From Scleroderma bovista (Eukaryota; Basidiomycota; Agaricomycetes; Boletales; Sclerodermataceae): 46,313 bases of DNA. The notes under the pieces are model-generated. The model was not told the origin of the DNA, did not search any database, and worked only from the letters and a program-made list of their open reading frames with translations. The number at the start of each line of letters is the position of its first letter. Within the stretch, counting starts at the first letter, position 1. Shown here in pieces: positions 20,255 to 31,878 of the stretch. Location of the stretch: the NCBI GenBank assembly GCA_037178675.1, contig JAYMGJ010000620.1, positions 1-46,313 of the forward strand. The letters run 5' to 3'. The position numbers were made by a program, and so were the translations under genes.

Positions 20255-22679
20255 TGGAACATTGCGATGTTACGATATACAGGTCATCTAAGTGATCTAG
20301 ATCCAGTTGCGATCCCGTACCAAGCTGCCTACTCGTAGTCGATGCCTTTTACGAGACCTAGACAGGTAAGTAATCGGGCATAATTCGACCGCGGACCACG
20401 AATTGCACATGTGATCAGGGGCAGCTTCCCCTTTGGTAGATTTTTCGAAGGAATGTGCTTCGGAGTGGAAATCGTGTTGACAGAAGGAGCACTCACTTGG
20501 AACCCAGCTGCTCAGAACATGTACCACTGATTGGCAGACCCATGAGTAGGTGTGAGGTTGAAGGGAAGTGGCAACTCCACGGGTTAGTGCTGAACTGCAG
20601 TCTGCTCTATTCTGAAGATGTCTTAGATCAATGCAGAGGATAGCTGCCTCCTCAGACGGGTCCTCGGCGAAGTCCAGATTACCTATTAGGAGTAATTTGG
20701 GTTTAGTTGGTGGACTGCCTCGTTGGACCATTTCTCCTGTTTCACATGTGTACTATCTTGGTCGAATTCCGAGGACTTGAGTCCGACATCGATTACCGGA
20801 GGTGTGTCAGCCCCAGAGTCGAGTGGTTACCTCGGCGGTCAATTGGCACATCGTCAGCACGGAGGTCACAGATCCGATATAGTTGAGTCCCGATCGCGCG
20901 TTGTCGGACAGGTTCGTCAGAGCAGTTTAGTGGAGACCTATGATCGTGTCTACTGATCGATATTCAGATCTGGAATGCGTCCGACACCGCATTCAGATCA
21001 GAATATATAGCGTCAACGGGGATGAAATTGGAAAACCAAGTCTGCCCATAGGGGTACATTGCGAATCGGTGATGGAATGTACGTGGTACGTAGACGTATA
21101 TGATCTGCTGCGTAGTATAATAGTTGATGATCATGATGATGGGCAAGAGGGGAGGAAGATGCCCTAGTGCCCAGCAAAGTCCTGTGTCGGCATGGTCTGC
21201 GCACGCCAGGCACGTACACTGCGTCCTACATACGTCCTACTATGTCTACGATCAACCTTTGACGCACAGCACGGATATGTGTCGAACGGCGATATGGAAT
21301 CCATCCATCCAATTCAGCAACGTGTGGGACGGACTCCGAATCGGAATGTCAGGAGTGTGCACTGTAGTGATATGTATGTAACTGCTTGCTTGTATGAAGG
21401 CATCTTACTGTGCTGGTCTGCTACTAAGGACTGATCTAATCGAGGCGACACGCTTTGATCCTGACCCATGTACAGAAAAATCTTGACTACTAACACCGGC
21501 CCGCCTGGCACAAGCTGCACTTTCATTCATTAGAGCACTCTTCCTTGGCCAATCGCATCGCCATGAGCATAGCAGGGTCGCTCAGTTCCACGACCCCGGC
21601 AAGACCCACATTCCCATGCCAGCAGACCCCCCCGTTGGTGTGTGACTACGGCGATTCAGCAGTGATATGAAGGAGCAGTTACAGTCGCCGGTTTCAGCCA
21701 CAGAGAATTAGGCGTGAGCGGGCCTAGACTGTCTGTCCGACTGGTTGGCTGGATTGACACATGGATGGCATCTCGGATTGCTTCTGTGTTGTTATCTGGG
21801 CGTCTTTGCTACAAGATTTGAGTGTATCGCATCAAGTCGAAGTCTTCTGTTCAGTGTCGACCTCTCTTCTTCCGCGGATTCATTCTCCATGCCGTCGGAC
21901 ACGCAAGTGCCCATAATAAAATGTAAAATTTTTGACACATGCCATGCAGTTTTGCAGCCGAAGAGCACTGTGGCCCCCGATTTTTTCTACTTACAGGGCA
22001 ATCAAAATGCGGGGACACAATTCTCAGCAGAGACGGGGGTAAATCTGAGGACTTCTTTGTCTTATCTTATCTCCAAGCCCAAGCAGAAGGAGACCAGTCC
22101 TCGGTTTTTCAGTCCGGGCGTCTGATAACCTCGCGTCCGCTCATGGACCGCTCGGCGCATTCAGGGCCGTCGCAAGACCGTCGCACGAGGCAGAGCACGG
22201 CCAAGTGCGCGCCGCCCACTGTCTACACCGGAGACCAGGATATAGTATCACCCTACTACCACGACTACCATCTCGGATTCCAGGGTTACATGACTAGGAA
22301 ATGAGCGGACGAAGATGATGATAAGATTATTCCCGTAATCTTGCGCCACAGACCAAACAGGTGCAAATCACGTATGGACTCGTATGTAATAGGATAATAT
22401 TTTATTTTCTTCCCATTAGTAGATCTTAGAAACTTAAGTAATCTGATTGGCCCATTATCTTATAGTTATCGGTTCCCATTCAAAATCCCCGGTTCTCCTC
22501 CTTCCTCCTTCCCTCCTCCCCGCTCTCCTCGTCGAGTTGCCCGTATCTGTCAGCGCTCTCGTTCGTAGAATCTCCGTCCGTCGCTGATATCCCCCAGTCT
22601 CAGCTTCTAATCTCCACTATAATCGCTCTCGTAATCGTATCTCTCCGATAGTACTCGCTCACATACACACCAAAAAAAT
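20255..22679. other. Long intergenic region upstream of the GATA gene
   Basis: No gene is supported in 2.4 kb. Two overlapping plus frames between 21745 and 22304 (one with APDFFYLQGNQNAGTQFSAE) are open but lack ATG context, motifs or splice partners. The region contains many GATA/TATC words, including ttatcttatctcc near 22062. An iron GATA factor often regulates its own gene, but I did not find the ATCWGATAA consensus near the start. Confidence 0.4.
22493..22530 (+). promoter_or_regulatory. CT-rich tract upstream of the GATA gene
   Basis: About 38 bases almost purely C/T, 150-190 bp before the start codon. Pyrimidine tracts of this kind mark core promoters near transcription start sites in many fungi. 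Confidence 0.5.
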
Positions 22680-25600
22680 ATGTCGCCAATCGTAATGGAG
22701 TCCCCCGCATTGAACATGCATCTCTCTCGTCTACAGCAGAAGTTCTCCCCAAACTCACCCGCTGACCAGCGCCCATCCTCGGCTCTTCCCCACGACCACG
22801 TCCTGCCCCACTCCCCAGCCGACGTGGCACTACACCAGCGCATCGGCGCCGCAGAGTTTACTTCGTATGAACAGCTGCTCCAGCAACAGCAGCAGCAACA
22901 GCAAGACCGCCAACAGCCGTCCACCGTCGATGACCAGTTAGGCGCCCTCGATTCTGCTGTCGTGGCACAACAGCACGCGCCATCACCCAAGCCTCCGTCG
23001 GCCCAGAAACAGCCAGCAGCTGTCCAGCCGTCCGAGCCCAAGCCACAGCAGCAGGCCCCGGCACAGCAGCAGCAACCGCCTCATCCATCGCGACCCCAGT
23101 GTACCAATTGTGGTACATCCGAAACGCCTCTTTGGAGACGCGACACCGAGGGTAAAACCATCTGCAATGCCTGCGGTGAGTCTCTCTTTCATCTTGCCCT
23201 CCCGTTTCATTTCCCCGTTCCATCGCTTTCACGTGTCCTCCTCCGCAACTATTCCTGGACCCCTGCTACCGTTTTTGGTCCAAACACGCACTAGACGACC
23301 CTCCTCGATGCTATGTCGCGTCTTTCATCATCGTCATCATGCTGTTCCATCTACTCCGCGTGTTCCCAGCATGTTTCTCGGAAGTCGTGATGGCGATTGG
23401 ACCTTGGGCTCTCTTTTTTCCTATCCTTACCCCTTCCCTTCCGCGTACCATCGTTTACCTTAGTTTTTTTCTTATCTTTTATTTTCCGTTACCTTATCCC
23501 TACCTTACACTTGCCATGCCTGCTTGCTGGCTTGCTTGTGTCGTCTGTCCATCCGTTTTACTTGTTGTCCGTCTGGCCATCATACCGTGTGCTGATGATG
23601 ATTGGAAATGTGTCCGACTCGTGGGCAACTTTGCTTCGTCATTAGGTCTTTACCTCAAATCGCGCAAGGTGGCTCGTCCCACTTCTTTGGCCCGTACCCC
23701 AACGCCTACTGTCGTTGGCTCATCCGCTGCGTCCAACGCATCTCCTGCTGGTACTTCCAGCTCTAGCTCTGTATCCTCTGCTATCCAGTCCCCCAACGGT
23801 GCTGGAGACAACATGCCAAATTCGAATCAACCGCCGCCGTCGTCATCACCGTCGAACCAGTCCCCTTCAAAAAGCTCAAATGACCTCCCATCATCATCGC
23901 TAAAACCAGAGGGCGCAGGCAAGCCCTGCTCAAATACAAAGTCCAAACCCTCGGCCATGTCCCCCGCTGGAAAGCCTTCATCAGGATCCAACACAGGTGC
24001 GCCTATCTCAAATACTGGTAGGGGCACGTGTCCTGGAGATGGACGGTGCGATGGCACTGGCGGATCCAGCGCGTGCGCGGGCTGTCCGACACTGAATAAT
24101 GCAGTTTCAGCCGGGAGGATGGATGTGGATGTCGTCCCTGGTCCTGCGTCTACCGGTGCTATAGTAGGAGAAGAGGTTACTTCGACGCCTGCTGCTGCTG
24201 CTGACCAGTCTTCCTCGGCTGGCGCGGCGGGTGTGGACATGTCATCTGGAGCAGATGTGAGGGGCAGCCCCTCGGCTGGGGCAGCTCCTGCTGGGAGCGG
24301 TGGAGCTACTACAAGTGGGGGCGGGAAAAAGTCGAACAAGTCTGCGGTCGGCGCGTTAAGTTGTGCGAATTGCGGAACAAGCACGACGCCACTTTGGAGG
24401 AGGGATGATGTCGGGAATAATATTTGCAATGCATGCGGTGAGTCTTATTTTCCGTTTTTTTTCTCTCTCTCTATCCCATTGTCTATGTGTTGTCGCTATC
24501 GTTCTTTCCTGCACTCGGCATGGGGTGGGTGACATGTGGCGGGTGGCTGTCCTCACGGGATGGGAACGGGTGGGTACGATGAGTGGCTGCAATGCATGCT
24601 CGTCACCTCCCTCGCCTATGGCTTATCGACATGCCATGACGCACGACTCGGATAAAGCTATGCCCACGTTGCACATACGTCGTCCCTTGATACGAGAGTG
24701 CCTCGGGATGATATATTCCCGGTTTCTCTTACCCCTCGTTTTCCTTTACATCTCCGTTGTGTCGGCTTTATCTGGGTGCATCCCTTGGTTTCCCATGGAC
24801 TATGCGGCCCCTGAAGGGTAAACATGCCTCAGATACACGGACCCTTGATGGGCTGACGCTCATGTTCACTTGGTGGTTCCCACGTTTATCTTATCTCCGA
24901 TGATGAACGGGGGAACCGATTGCGTTGCTTTGGCCGTGATCGAAGATGCACATTGGGATACCTCTTTCATGTCGTCTTTTGATCGGGCTTAGTTCGTTGC
25001 GTAGCCAGGCTGGGTGATTACTGGACTTGGTTTACTGACAACGACATGCGCTTGCGCGTACAGGTCTTTACTTCAAACTGCACGGCACGCACCGACCTAA
25101 TTCTATGAAGAAGACGGTGATCAAGCGGCGTAAGCGGGTTCCCGCTGCAGCGGGGATGTCCACCGCGCGGATCACGGACCATCAAGCTGCCGAAGCGCTT
25201 GCTGGGCTGGGACAGTCTGGTGGGAGCCAGCATGCTAATACAGGTGGTGAAGAGAGTGACGCGGAAGGTATAGATGACCCACAGCCGCGCCGGAAGCGCG
25301 CACGAAGGGGTAGGAGCGATCGCGAGAAAGGGAGAGTGCGGGAGAAGGATGAGGATGAGGACATGGGTGAGCCAGATGAAGACGATGGGGTCGAGAGCGG
25401 AGGCGGAAGTACAGGGAGGGGACGTGGGAAGACTGCTGGTGAGTTGTTATTATCGGCGTATGTGCGAAGGGAACGGTGCTGACGATCGTTGGTTCTCGAT
25501 AGCAGCATTGATCCACCAGCAGATCGCAGAGGCGCTAGGGGACCGCGGACACTCTCTGCCAAGGGGCGGCGCAATGCAACCTGGTGCCGCATCGGATATG

Positions 25601-26386
25601 GACAGGTTCGCGCACCACCTCGCGCGTGTTGGGTCGGGGCACGGGTTTATCGCTGCCCCCCATCCTGGGCTTGACCTTCCCCCACTGAACGCGGCGCTGG
25701 GCGAGCGGTATGGTTATGGCCCGCTAGGGCTCGTGAGTACACGCGACTTCAGCGGTGCGCCGTCGAGTTATATCCGGTCTGGCTCGAACGCCCCTAGCCG
25801 GACGCATTCGCCATTGAACCCCGGGCTTGCGGCTGCTGCTGCTGCTGTGGGGTACGTGCTGCCACCGCCGCACGCGCTCGGACACGGGTACTATGCACTG
25901 GGCGGCCATCCCCACGGGCACCACACGCCTCCACCTGTTGGCCATGAGGCGGCGATGATGAACGGTATGTTCAGGGGCGGTGTCCCTACGCTTGTGGAGC
26001 TGCAGCAGCACTACCAAGACCTGTTTGAGCATCGCAAGAGGTATGAGGAGATGATCGAGAAGACAGATCGGATGCTTGCAGGTGTGAAGAGAGGCATTGA
26101 TGAGATGCTGAACGCGTCTTCTTCGCAGCCGCAGCTCTCACAGACACAAGCACCACCATCGCAAGTGTTGACGTCAACCCCACAGCCGTCACCGCAGCCA
26201 CCACAACAGTCGCCATCGATCCCTCCACAACCACAGACGCCCTCTGCACACGCCTCGCCTGAACAAGCATCCCCCGTTGTGATGGGTGCTGCTCCTGCCG
26301 TTGGTATTGCCAGGCCTGGTGACCGGGATCGCACTCGCGAGCCCGTTTGGCCTGTCGTTGGCGAGGGTGCTGCCCCCCACAAGTGA
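22680..26386 (+). CDS. Iron-responsive two-finger GATA factor (SreA/Urbs1 type, 848 aa)
   Basis: Four exons: 22680-23175, 23646-24437, 25064-25438 and 25503-26386. They sum to 2,547 nt, in frame from ATG to TGA. Finger 1: C141, C144, C162, C165 ([15 protein letters not shown]). Finger 2: C405, C408, C426, C429, followed by [16 protein letters not shown] and a basic patch (KRRKRVP). Between them is a four-cysteine region (C294, C300, C309, C312; [19 protein letters not shown]). This region, with two fingers around it, is the hallmark of SreA/SRE/Urbs1/Cir1 factors, which repress siderophore and iron-uptake genes when iron is sufficient. A coiled coil near the C terminus (about 705-750; [20 protein letters not shown]) also fits the family. 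PolyQ lies near residue 68 and there are Ser/Pro-rich linkers. The first two introns are long (470 and 626 bp) and split the same Gly codon of each finger. The third intron has tandem acceptors at 25502/25505. Confidence 0.92.
22881..22904 (+). repeat. CAR repeat encoding polyglutamine
   Basis: Eight consecutive CAG/CAA codons in exon 1 of the GATA gene, followed by further Gln-rich segments. Mixed codons suggest a stable tract rather than a recent expansion. Confidence 0.85.
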
Positions 26387-28882
26387 AGCGTCTGCAAGTT
26401 GACCGTTCGTCAATTTTAACCATATTGCCATCCAATATGCTCGACCCTATGCCCCATGCTGATATGCCCGATGCCTATACCCCCTCCCCACGTCGCCTTC
26501 TTAGAAGAAAAAAACGTGCCCCCCACGTCTCGTTCGTTCCGTCTGGTTATCTTTTTTTTCTTTGCTGTCGTTGCCGTTGTCTCATATTGTCTTGTTCTGA
26601 CCCTTGTTATATGATTTCCCCATCATTCCCCGCTCGCATCCTCTGTTTATCATGGACATTCAGTTCGCCCTTTGTCAGTCGGTCTCGATTGCAAAGGTTT
26701 TTTCCCTTTCTGTCGTGGAGGTTGGTCATTTTTCCCCCTCTAGTTTCCCCTTTGGACCTCCACTGAGAACTTTTACCTCCCCCCCCTCCTGACCCCCCTC
26801 CCCGTTTTGATTTTGATCCCGAGTTTATTTTATGATCCACCATACCTATATCGCTATGATCCCCTTTAAACCCCTTGTTTTGTTTTTGTTCATTCCCGTT
26901 TTTTGACCCTCTACCCCCCTCTTCTGTTACCCCCCCTTTCTCATGGATTCGCGTCACCTTATTTTCTGTCTTCCCTTTCTTCGTCCCACGTTCGCGTTTC
27001 CTGCCTCGTGTTTGTTTGTTTGTTTGTTTTCGTTCTGTTTTACAATTTGTGCCTTTGGTCTGCGTGATATATAGTATCTGTTATTTTGAATGTGTCCTCT
27101 TGATGAATACGTTATAGTGTAGATCACGGTTTAAATATATGGCGTCGGTTCGCTTGAGTAATGCGTGTGATGAGTGCATGACGCATGACGATGCATCTGT
27201 ATGCTGTGGCCGAGTTGGCTAGTGTCTTTGTCGTTGCATTTCTCGACTATCCTGAGGAAGGGGGAAGCACTGAGTTGTGACGTTGACGAGGATGGGTGTT
27301 TGATATCGATGACTTTACAATGGGCGACAGGAAATGTGCAAGGCAGAAACATCATGACCCTCAGGGGTCGGGTTCAATGTAAGCAAGAGGACGGTCGGGT
27401 TGGTGCAATGCGCAAATATTGAAATACGACATTGGAAGGGTGATTTCCAATGGAGGATATACAGTCAAGTCGAAGGAAGAGTAACTGGTGTCGTAAATGG
27501 ATCTACCCACGAAAAACAAAAATATGTACACCAAAGGCGACAAGTCGAACTGTATAACGGTCGAAGCTCCGACCAAAGTACAAAAGACCAAGATTGAAAA
27601 CTCAGGAAATGATGATATAAGGACTTGAGATCAAAGCACGAGTATGACAGTACTCCTTTCGCACAGTGGAGGGTGAGAGTATCCATAGAAATATCGACGC
27701 ACAGGAGATCAATCCCGCAAGATGTCTTCATTAGTCTGGCTGGGGAGAAGACCAAGCATTTTGAAATTGACCAAGGGACCTCGGGTGAAAAAGTTAGTCT
27801 GGCTGTCCGTGTCGGATTGCAGCCACAGGTAAAAATTGTCACAAGGAAGATCGATGAAGATGGGCCATAGGAAGGGGCTACTGTCATTCACACTGTGTGC
27901 GACAACACTAACTAGATTTTGGATATCCTGTTTATTCCCTCGTTACAACTGAATAGTGAAACTCAGTGGGCCTCTTTGAACAGACAAATGAAACCTTCGT
28001 AAGAGGACCTACTATGTCATCAGATGGTTATTATTAAGTATCCAGTGGGGTGGTGTGCTAATCAGAGTGGAGTTGATTTAAGATATTTCGACAGAAGGTT
28101 CATTCCAGCCAAATTGAAGAGCAGGCTAAGAGAGCGCTCTACCATCATGCATCGTCGATAACGTGCAGAATATGCAATACATGCTTTTTTCTCTGATCAA
28201 AACCAGAGGTTTCGTGGAGATTAGAAAAGAATATTTAGCCCTCGAACAGTTAGAAAAGAACACTTACAGCAGCAGCAATGAGATCCGTATCTGTAAACGC
28301 TGGTAGTAGTAGATAGACTCAAATTTCAATCGAAGATATGAGCGGTGCGGCGATTATTAAGTTAAGTTGTGCTCCGATATCATACTCACATTCATTGATA
28401 GCAACCCGTGTTGTGAAGACGCCTGCCAAGCGATATATCCAATGCCTCGAGGCTTCATCTCAGCTCACCACCAACTTGTTTTCCGGACTCATCTTCGCGA
28501 AGACCCACTCATCGAGAAGGTCGTACACAGAACCATTCCATTTCCATCGGAGATTTCCTGTCCAGTGGGCCATTTCAGGAGTGACAATTATGTGCGTGAG
28601 TGCAGGCACTCATCCGCAGTATGACCACCTATAGCTAGCGAGTAGTTCATGTATCAGTAGTTCATCCCAAACAAAGAAGTGCTTCAATGCAAGTCCAAGA
28701 GGCAATCAGACTGATGGCTGTCACCACAGCAGTTTCTCACATGCTGACGCTTATGTAAAAATAGTGGAGTCACGTGCTTCTTCACACGATGCCTGCCAGT
28801 TTCCCACGCCTGCAATCCAGCAGTCTGAATCGATTGCCAGTACACCCCACCGCCGACAAAAGATCCTCAAGAACACGACGCG
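26387..28882. other. Intergenic region between the GATA and eL37 genes
   Basis: 26387-27120 is extremely T/C-rich, with a (gttt)n run near 27010, and is probably the 3' UTR and flank of the GATA gene. Plus frames at 27400-27597 and 27625-27870 (EYDSTPFAQWRVRVSIEIST) and at 28367-28624 (FISAHHQLVFRTHLREDPLI) read somewhat protein-like. They could be exons of unrecognised genes, but they share no motif and no confident splice sites. The last few hundred bases should contain the eL37 promoter; a CACGTG occurs near 28772. Confidence 0.4.
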
Positions 28883-29764
28883 ATGGTGAGTTCATTTGGT
28901 TGTATTGCAGTTTCCAGGGTGTTTTGGTACGGATTGTGTGGGTTTGACGTTTAAAAATATGTGGATGCGAGAGTTGGGAAGTGGATGGCGGACGGGTCAG
29001 ATGGATGTCACTCGCACCAAGCTTGGACCACCCCCCGTTCCTTGTATGCGTCGATGTGTTACTAACAGTGCATTCTTTCCCTTGGTTTTTTAGACGAAAG
29101 GTTCGTTACAGTTTGGGCCAATCGTGTCGACAGGATGCTCATGCATTTGTTTTATTTTCATTCGGTGGTGGATTCCATGGTGATTAGGTACTTCGTCCTT
29201 TGGGTACGTCCTCTTTTTGCTTCATTTTCGTTTGTGCAGTCCATCTCAACGTATGACCTATTATTTGTCCATGGGGGACGGTTCCGGCCTCAAAATCAAA
29301 ATGGATTGTTAATTTGACAATGCGCACTACAGTAAGAGGCACACCAAGTCCCACACGCTCTGCCGGCGTTGTGGAAACAGGGCATTCCACAAGCAACACA
29401 AGAGTGCGTGTTCTCTCACTTCATGAAAATACTCCATCGGCTAATTTCTTTTTTCTGTACACTTGACATTGCGTCACGGACATTTTACCATCAATGACAC
29501 ACGACATCACATTTGAACAGCCTGCGCCCAGTGCGGCTACCCATCTGCCAAGCTGCGCTCATATGAGTGGGGACAAAAGGCCAAGCGCCGAAAGACAACC
29601 GGCACAGGCCGCATGCGCTATCTCAAGCACGTCGCCAGACGGTTCAAGAATGGCTTCAGGTATGCGAGCCCGTCCTTCATCCGATCATCTGAATCTCTGA
29701 CTCGTATACTCGTAGAGAAAACACCGTCGCGAAGAAGCGTGTCAGACAGACTTCGGAGGCATGA
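28883..29764 (+). CDS. RPL37: 60S ribosomal protein eL37 (94 aa, six exons)
   Basis: Exons: 28883-28885 (ATG only), 29094-29100 (7 nt), 29188-29203 (16 nt), 29333-29403, 29521-29659 and 29716-29764. They sum to 285 nt, in frame to TGA. Translation gives the universally conserved protein: [20 protein letters not shown], then [60 protein letters not shown] and TVAKKRV with a short tail. The four zinc cysteines (two C-x2-C pairs) are present. It is a core protein of the large ribosomal subunit. All introns start GT and end AG, and the phases fit. The first three exons encode only nine codons together, an extreme split. The 3' flank was duplicated with part of the gene to 41899-42279. Confidence 0.93.
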
Positions 29765-30224
29765 CCCAGGAGTTGGGGAAATTGAAAGGAGGAGTGGAAG
29801 AGAGACAGAAGAGAGACAGTCTTCATCTCCTGATTCCCCAATTGGATGCCTGGTCTTGTCTTTCATTATATACTCTCAAGCTTATCACTTGCCATATGCT
29901 CTCCGCAGCAGTCTCGAGACTTATTGCATGCATCGAATACATGAATTATGCTCTGCCATGCCCATCATGATTCTCGCACAATTGATGGCGGAAATGAGTC
30001 GACATTCTGCCGTTCATATCATTCCGCAATTCACCTCCAGAGGTTGCACAAAAATCGACATTACTAGGATCAAGTAACCGTGGTCCAGAACGTGACAGGG
30101 CAGGTGGAAAGCTGGACCATTTCTGTCCGGACCCGTATATCTAGGTTTTTGGGTCTCCCAGCCCAATTTTTGTCCAGATCAGTATCTAACTGTCATAGAA
30201 ATGATCAGGGGTTGTCCTACTACC
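29765..30224. other. 3' flank of eL37, no gene
   Basis: Contains the eL37 3' UTR. The stretch to about 29890 is also present in the duplicated pseudogene copy near 42160-42279. I see no separate gene. Confidence 0.5.
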
Positions 30225-30798
30225 CTACCGCCCCACAACATTGGCGGCTTCCGCCTTGATATACGTAACAATTTCCTGCATCTTCTTCAATCCTTCCGGG
30301 GACAAGATGTCTAAATCCCACTGTCCCCCCAAGAAATCGGGGGCGGCCGACAAAGCGAGGTGTAATTTCGCCTGTGACCTTATCGCCACAATAAACGCGA
30401 AGGGAAGTTCCCAGCAGGCTCAATCCATACAGGCGAGGACTGGGGCAATCGGGTAACATCTGATCGTACAGCTGGCGCATCTGGGTGTCCGCTTTCAGGC
30501 GCTTGTGAGGTTCATTCGCCCATCTGTCGTCTTTAATGTCCACGATAAGAACTTGTTTCTGCTCCTGATTCAAAATCACCATAAAAATAACAAAGTCTAC
30601 GGCGTCACACGTAGAGGTTTCATCGGGGGCAGTCCGCGGTGCAAGGAAGAAGGTGAAGGAACCTTCAATCACAGCGTAGTTGAAGAGCCGGTCGTAAGGG
30701 CCATAATAACGAGATTCGAGTGGCGCGTTTTGGTTACGACTGACATTGAAGATGTTGAGCAAGCCTCGCGGCCAGTTCGCGTCGGTGGAGAAGGGCAT
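30225..30798 (-). CDS. Uncharacterised fungal protein, frame disrupted, possible PD-(D/E)xK-like core
   Basis: ATG at 30798 (MPFSTDANWPRGLLNIFNVS). The frame is open and protein-like through CDAVDFVIFMVILNQEQKQV, LIVDIKDDRW and SPRLYGLSLLGTSLRVYCGD to about 30345. From there the convincing sequence switches to another frame (DFLGGQWDLDILSPEGLKKM, then QEIVTYIKAEAANVV) ending at TAG 30225-30227. The switch falls at the run of five G (plus strand 30339-30343). So either the gene has a 1-nt type frameshift or the run is miscounted. The arrangement acidic residue...(I/V)DIKD after a hydrophobic strand resembles the core of restriction-endonuclease-like folds, seen in proteins of unknown role in mushrooms. 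That assignment is tentative. Confidence 0.5.
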
Positions 30799-31878
30799 GA
30801 TCCTAGCATAGTTGTATCAATAATGATACATTATAAGTACGAGTCAAGGGTATACCAAATGTTCTGGGCAGCGGGGAAGTTGAAGTTGGAAGTGGTCGAG
30901 GTCGAGGTCGAGGTTGTTTATCTAACTAGATTCCCTTGCTTACAAAGGTTCTGGGACATCGCTATAATCGATTTCGTTTGACTCTCAACTATCAGGGTAC
31001 TAGGCAACTTCGGTCATTGCAAGGGCAATCTGGGGAAGTACCTTGGCATGGTTGTTAATGATGTTACTCTACTCGAGGGGCCCATAGCATGGACCATGCT
31101 GGTACGAGATGGGCCATAGACACGGTATGATGGCAGTGGTGACACCGCTGCTTGAGTTGCCACCGATTTAGTGTGCAAGCCACTCTACGATGCCATCTCT
31201 GGGGGGCGTTTTGTCAGCTTCGAATGATGTGTTGGCACGCGTCGCAGATTACCATGAACATCTGAGTGTCTGTGTTTCCACAGCTCAGCGCTCAGCTACC
31301 GTTCTTGATTCAATTGTGCACTGAGATTGTGACAACGGAAACCCGATGGACTGTCTCATCATGGACCATGGGAACATGGGGCATTGTCTATCCTCGTGTT
31401 TATCAGCGCTACTATGGTCCGGCTTTTATCTGTAAAGTTTGATCTTTAGTCCGTCCAAGATATTTTAGCTTACCTTTTCTTTGAATCTCAGCGATGTTGG
31501 CATCTGCATCGAGTGCGACTGCATGAGCTGCTACGAAGGATTACACTACCTTGTGAAGATTTACCGGACAGCGTCAGGCTATCGCGAAATCTCGCTGTGC
31601 GATACGACCGCCCAGGTATCTATTGGTTAAATCTCCTTTCGCCGGGAAATGGCCTCATTCATGTCTTACGATATTCTGTCGGGTAAGGGATAAGTAAGGG
31701 ATATAGACTGGGATTGCCGTGCACAGACATGCATGAACACCGTACATGGGAGCCAAAAGAAAAAAAAGGATATCTATTAACCTGGTAGCTCGGGCGTTAG
31801 GTATACTCCTTTGTATGGGGAGGCACGCAGCCAGTGCGGATTACCGGAACTACAGTGCTAACTGTTTTGGTCATAGCC
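30799..31878. other. Intergenic region, no supported gene
   Basis: A short gaggtc triplication lies near 30900. Otherwise there are only short frames without motifs. Confidence 0.45.

Noticed and set aside
22607..23232. Minus frames opposite GATA exon 1
   Set aside because: Poly-Cys/Ser/Ala runs are the reverse reading of the CAG-rich exon.
27465..27887. 140-codon minus frame opposite the 27625-27870 plus frame
   Set aside because: Cys/Ser-rich composition typical of an antisense shadow; neither strand can be assigned.
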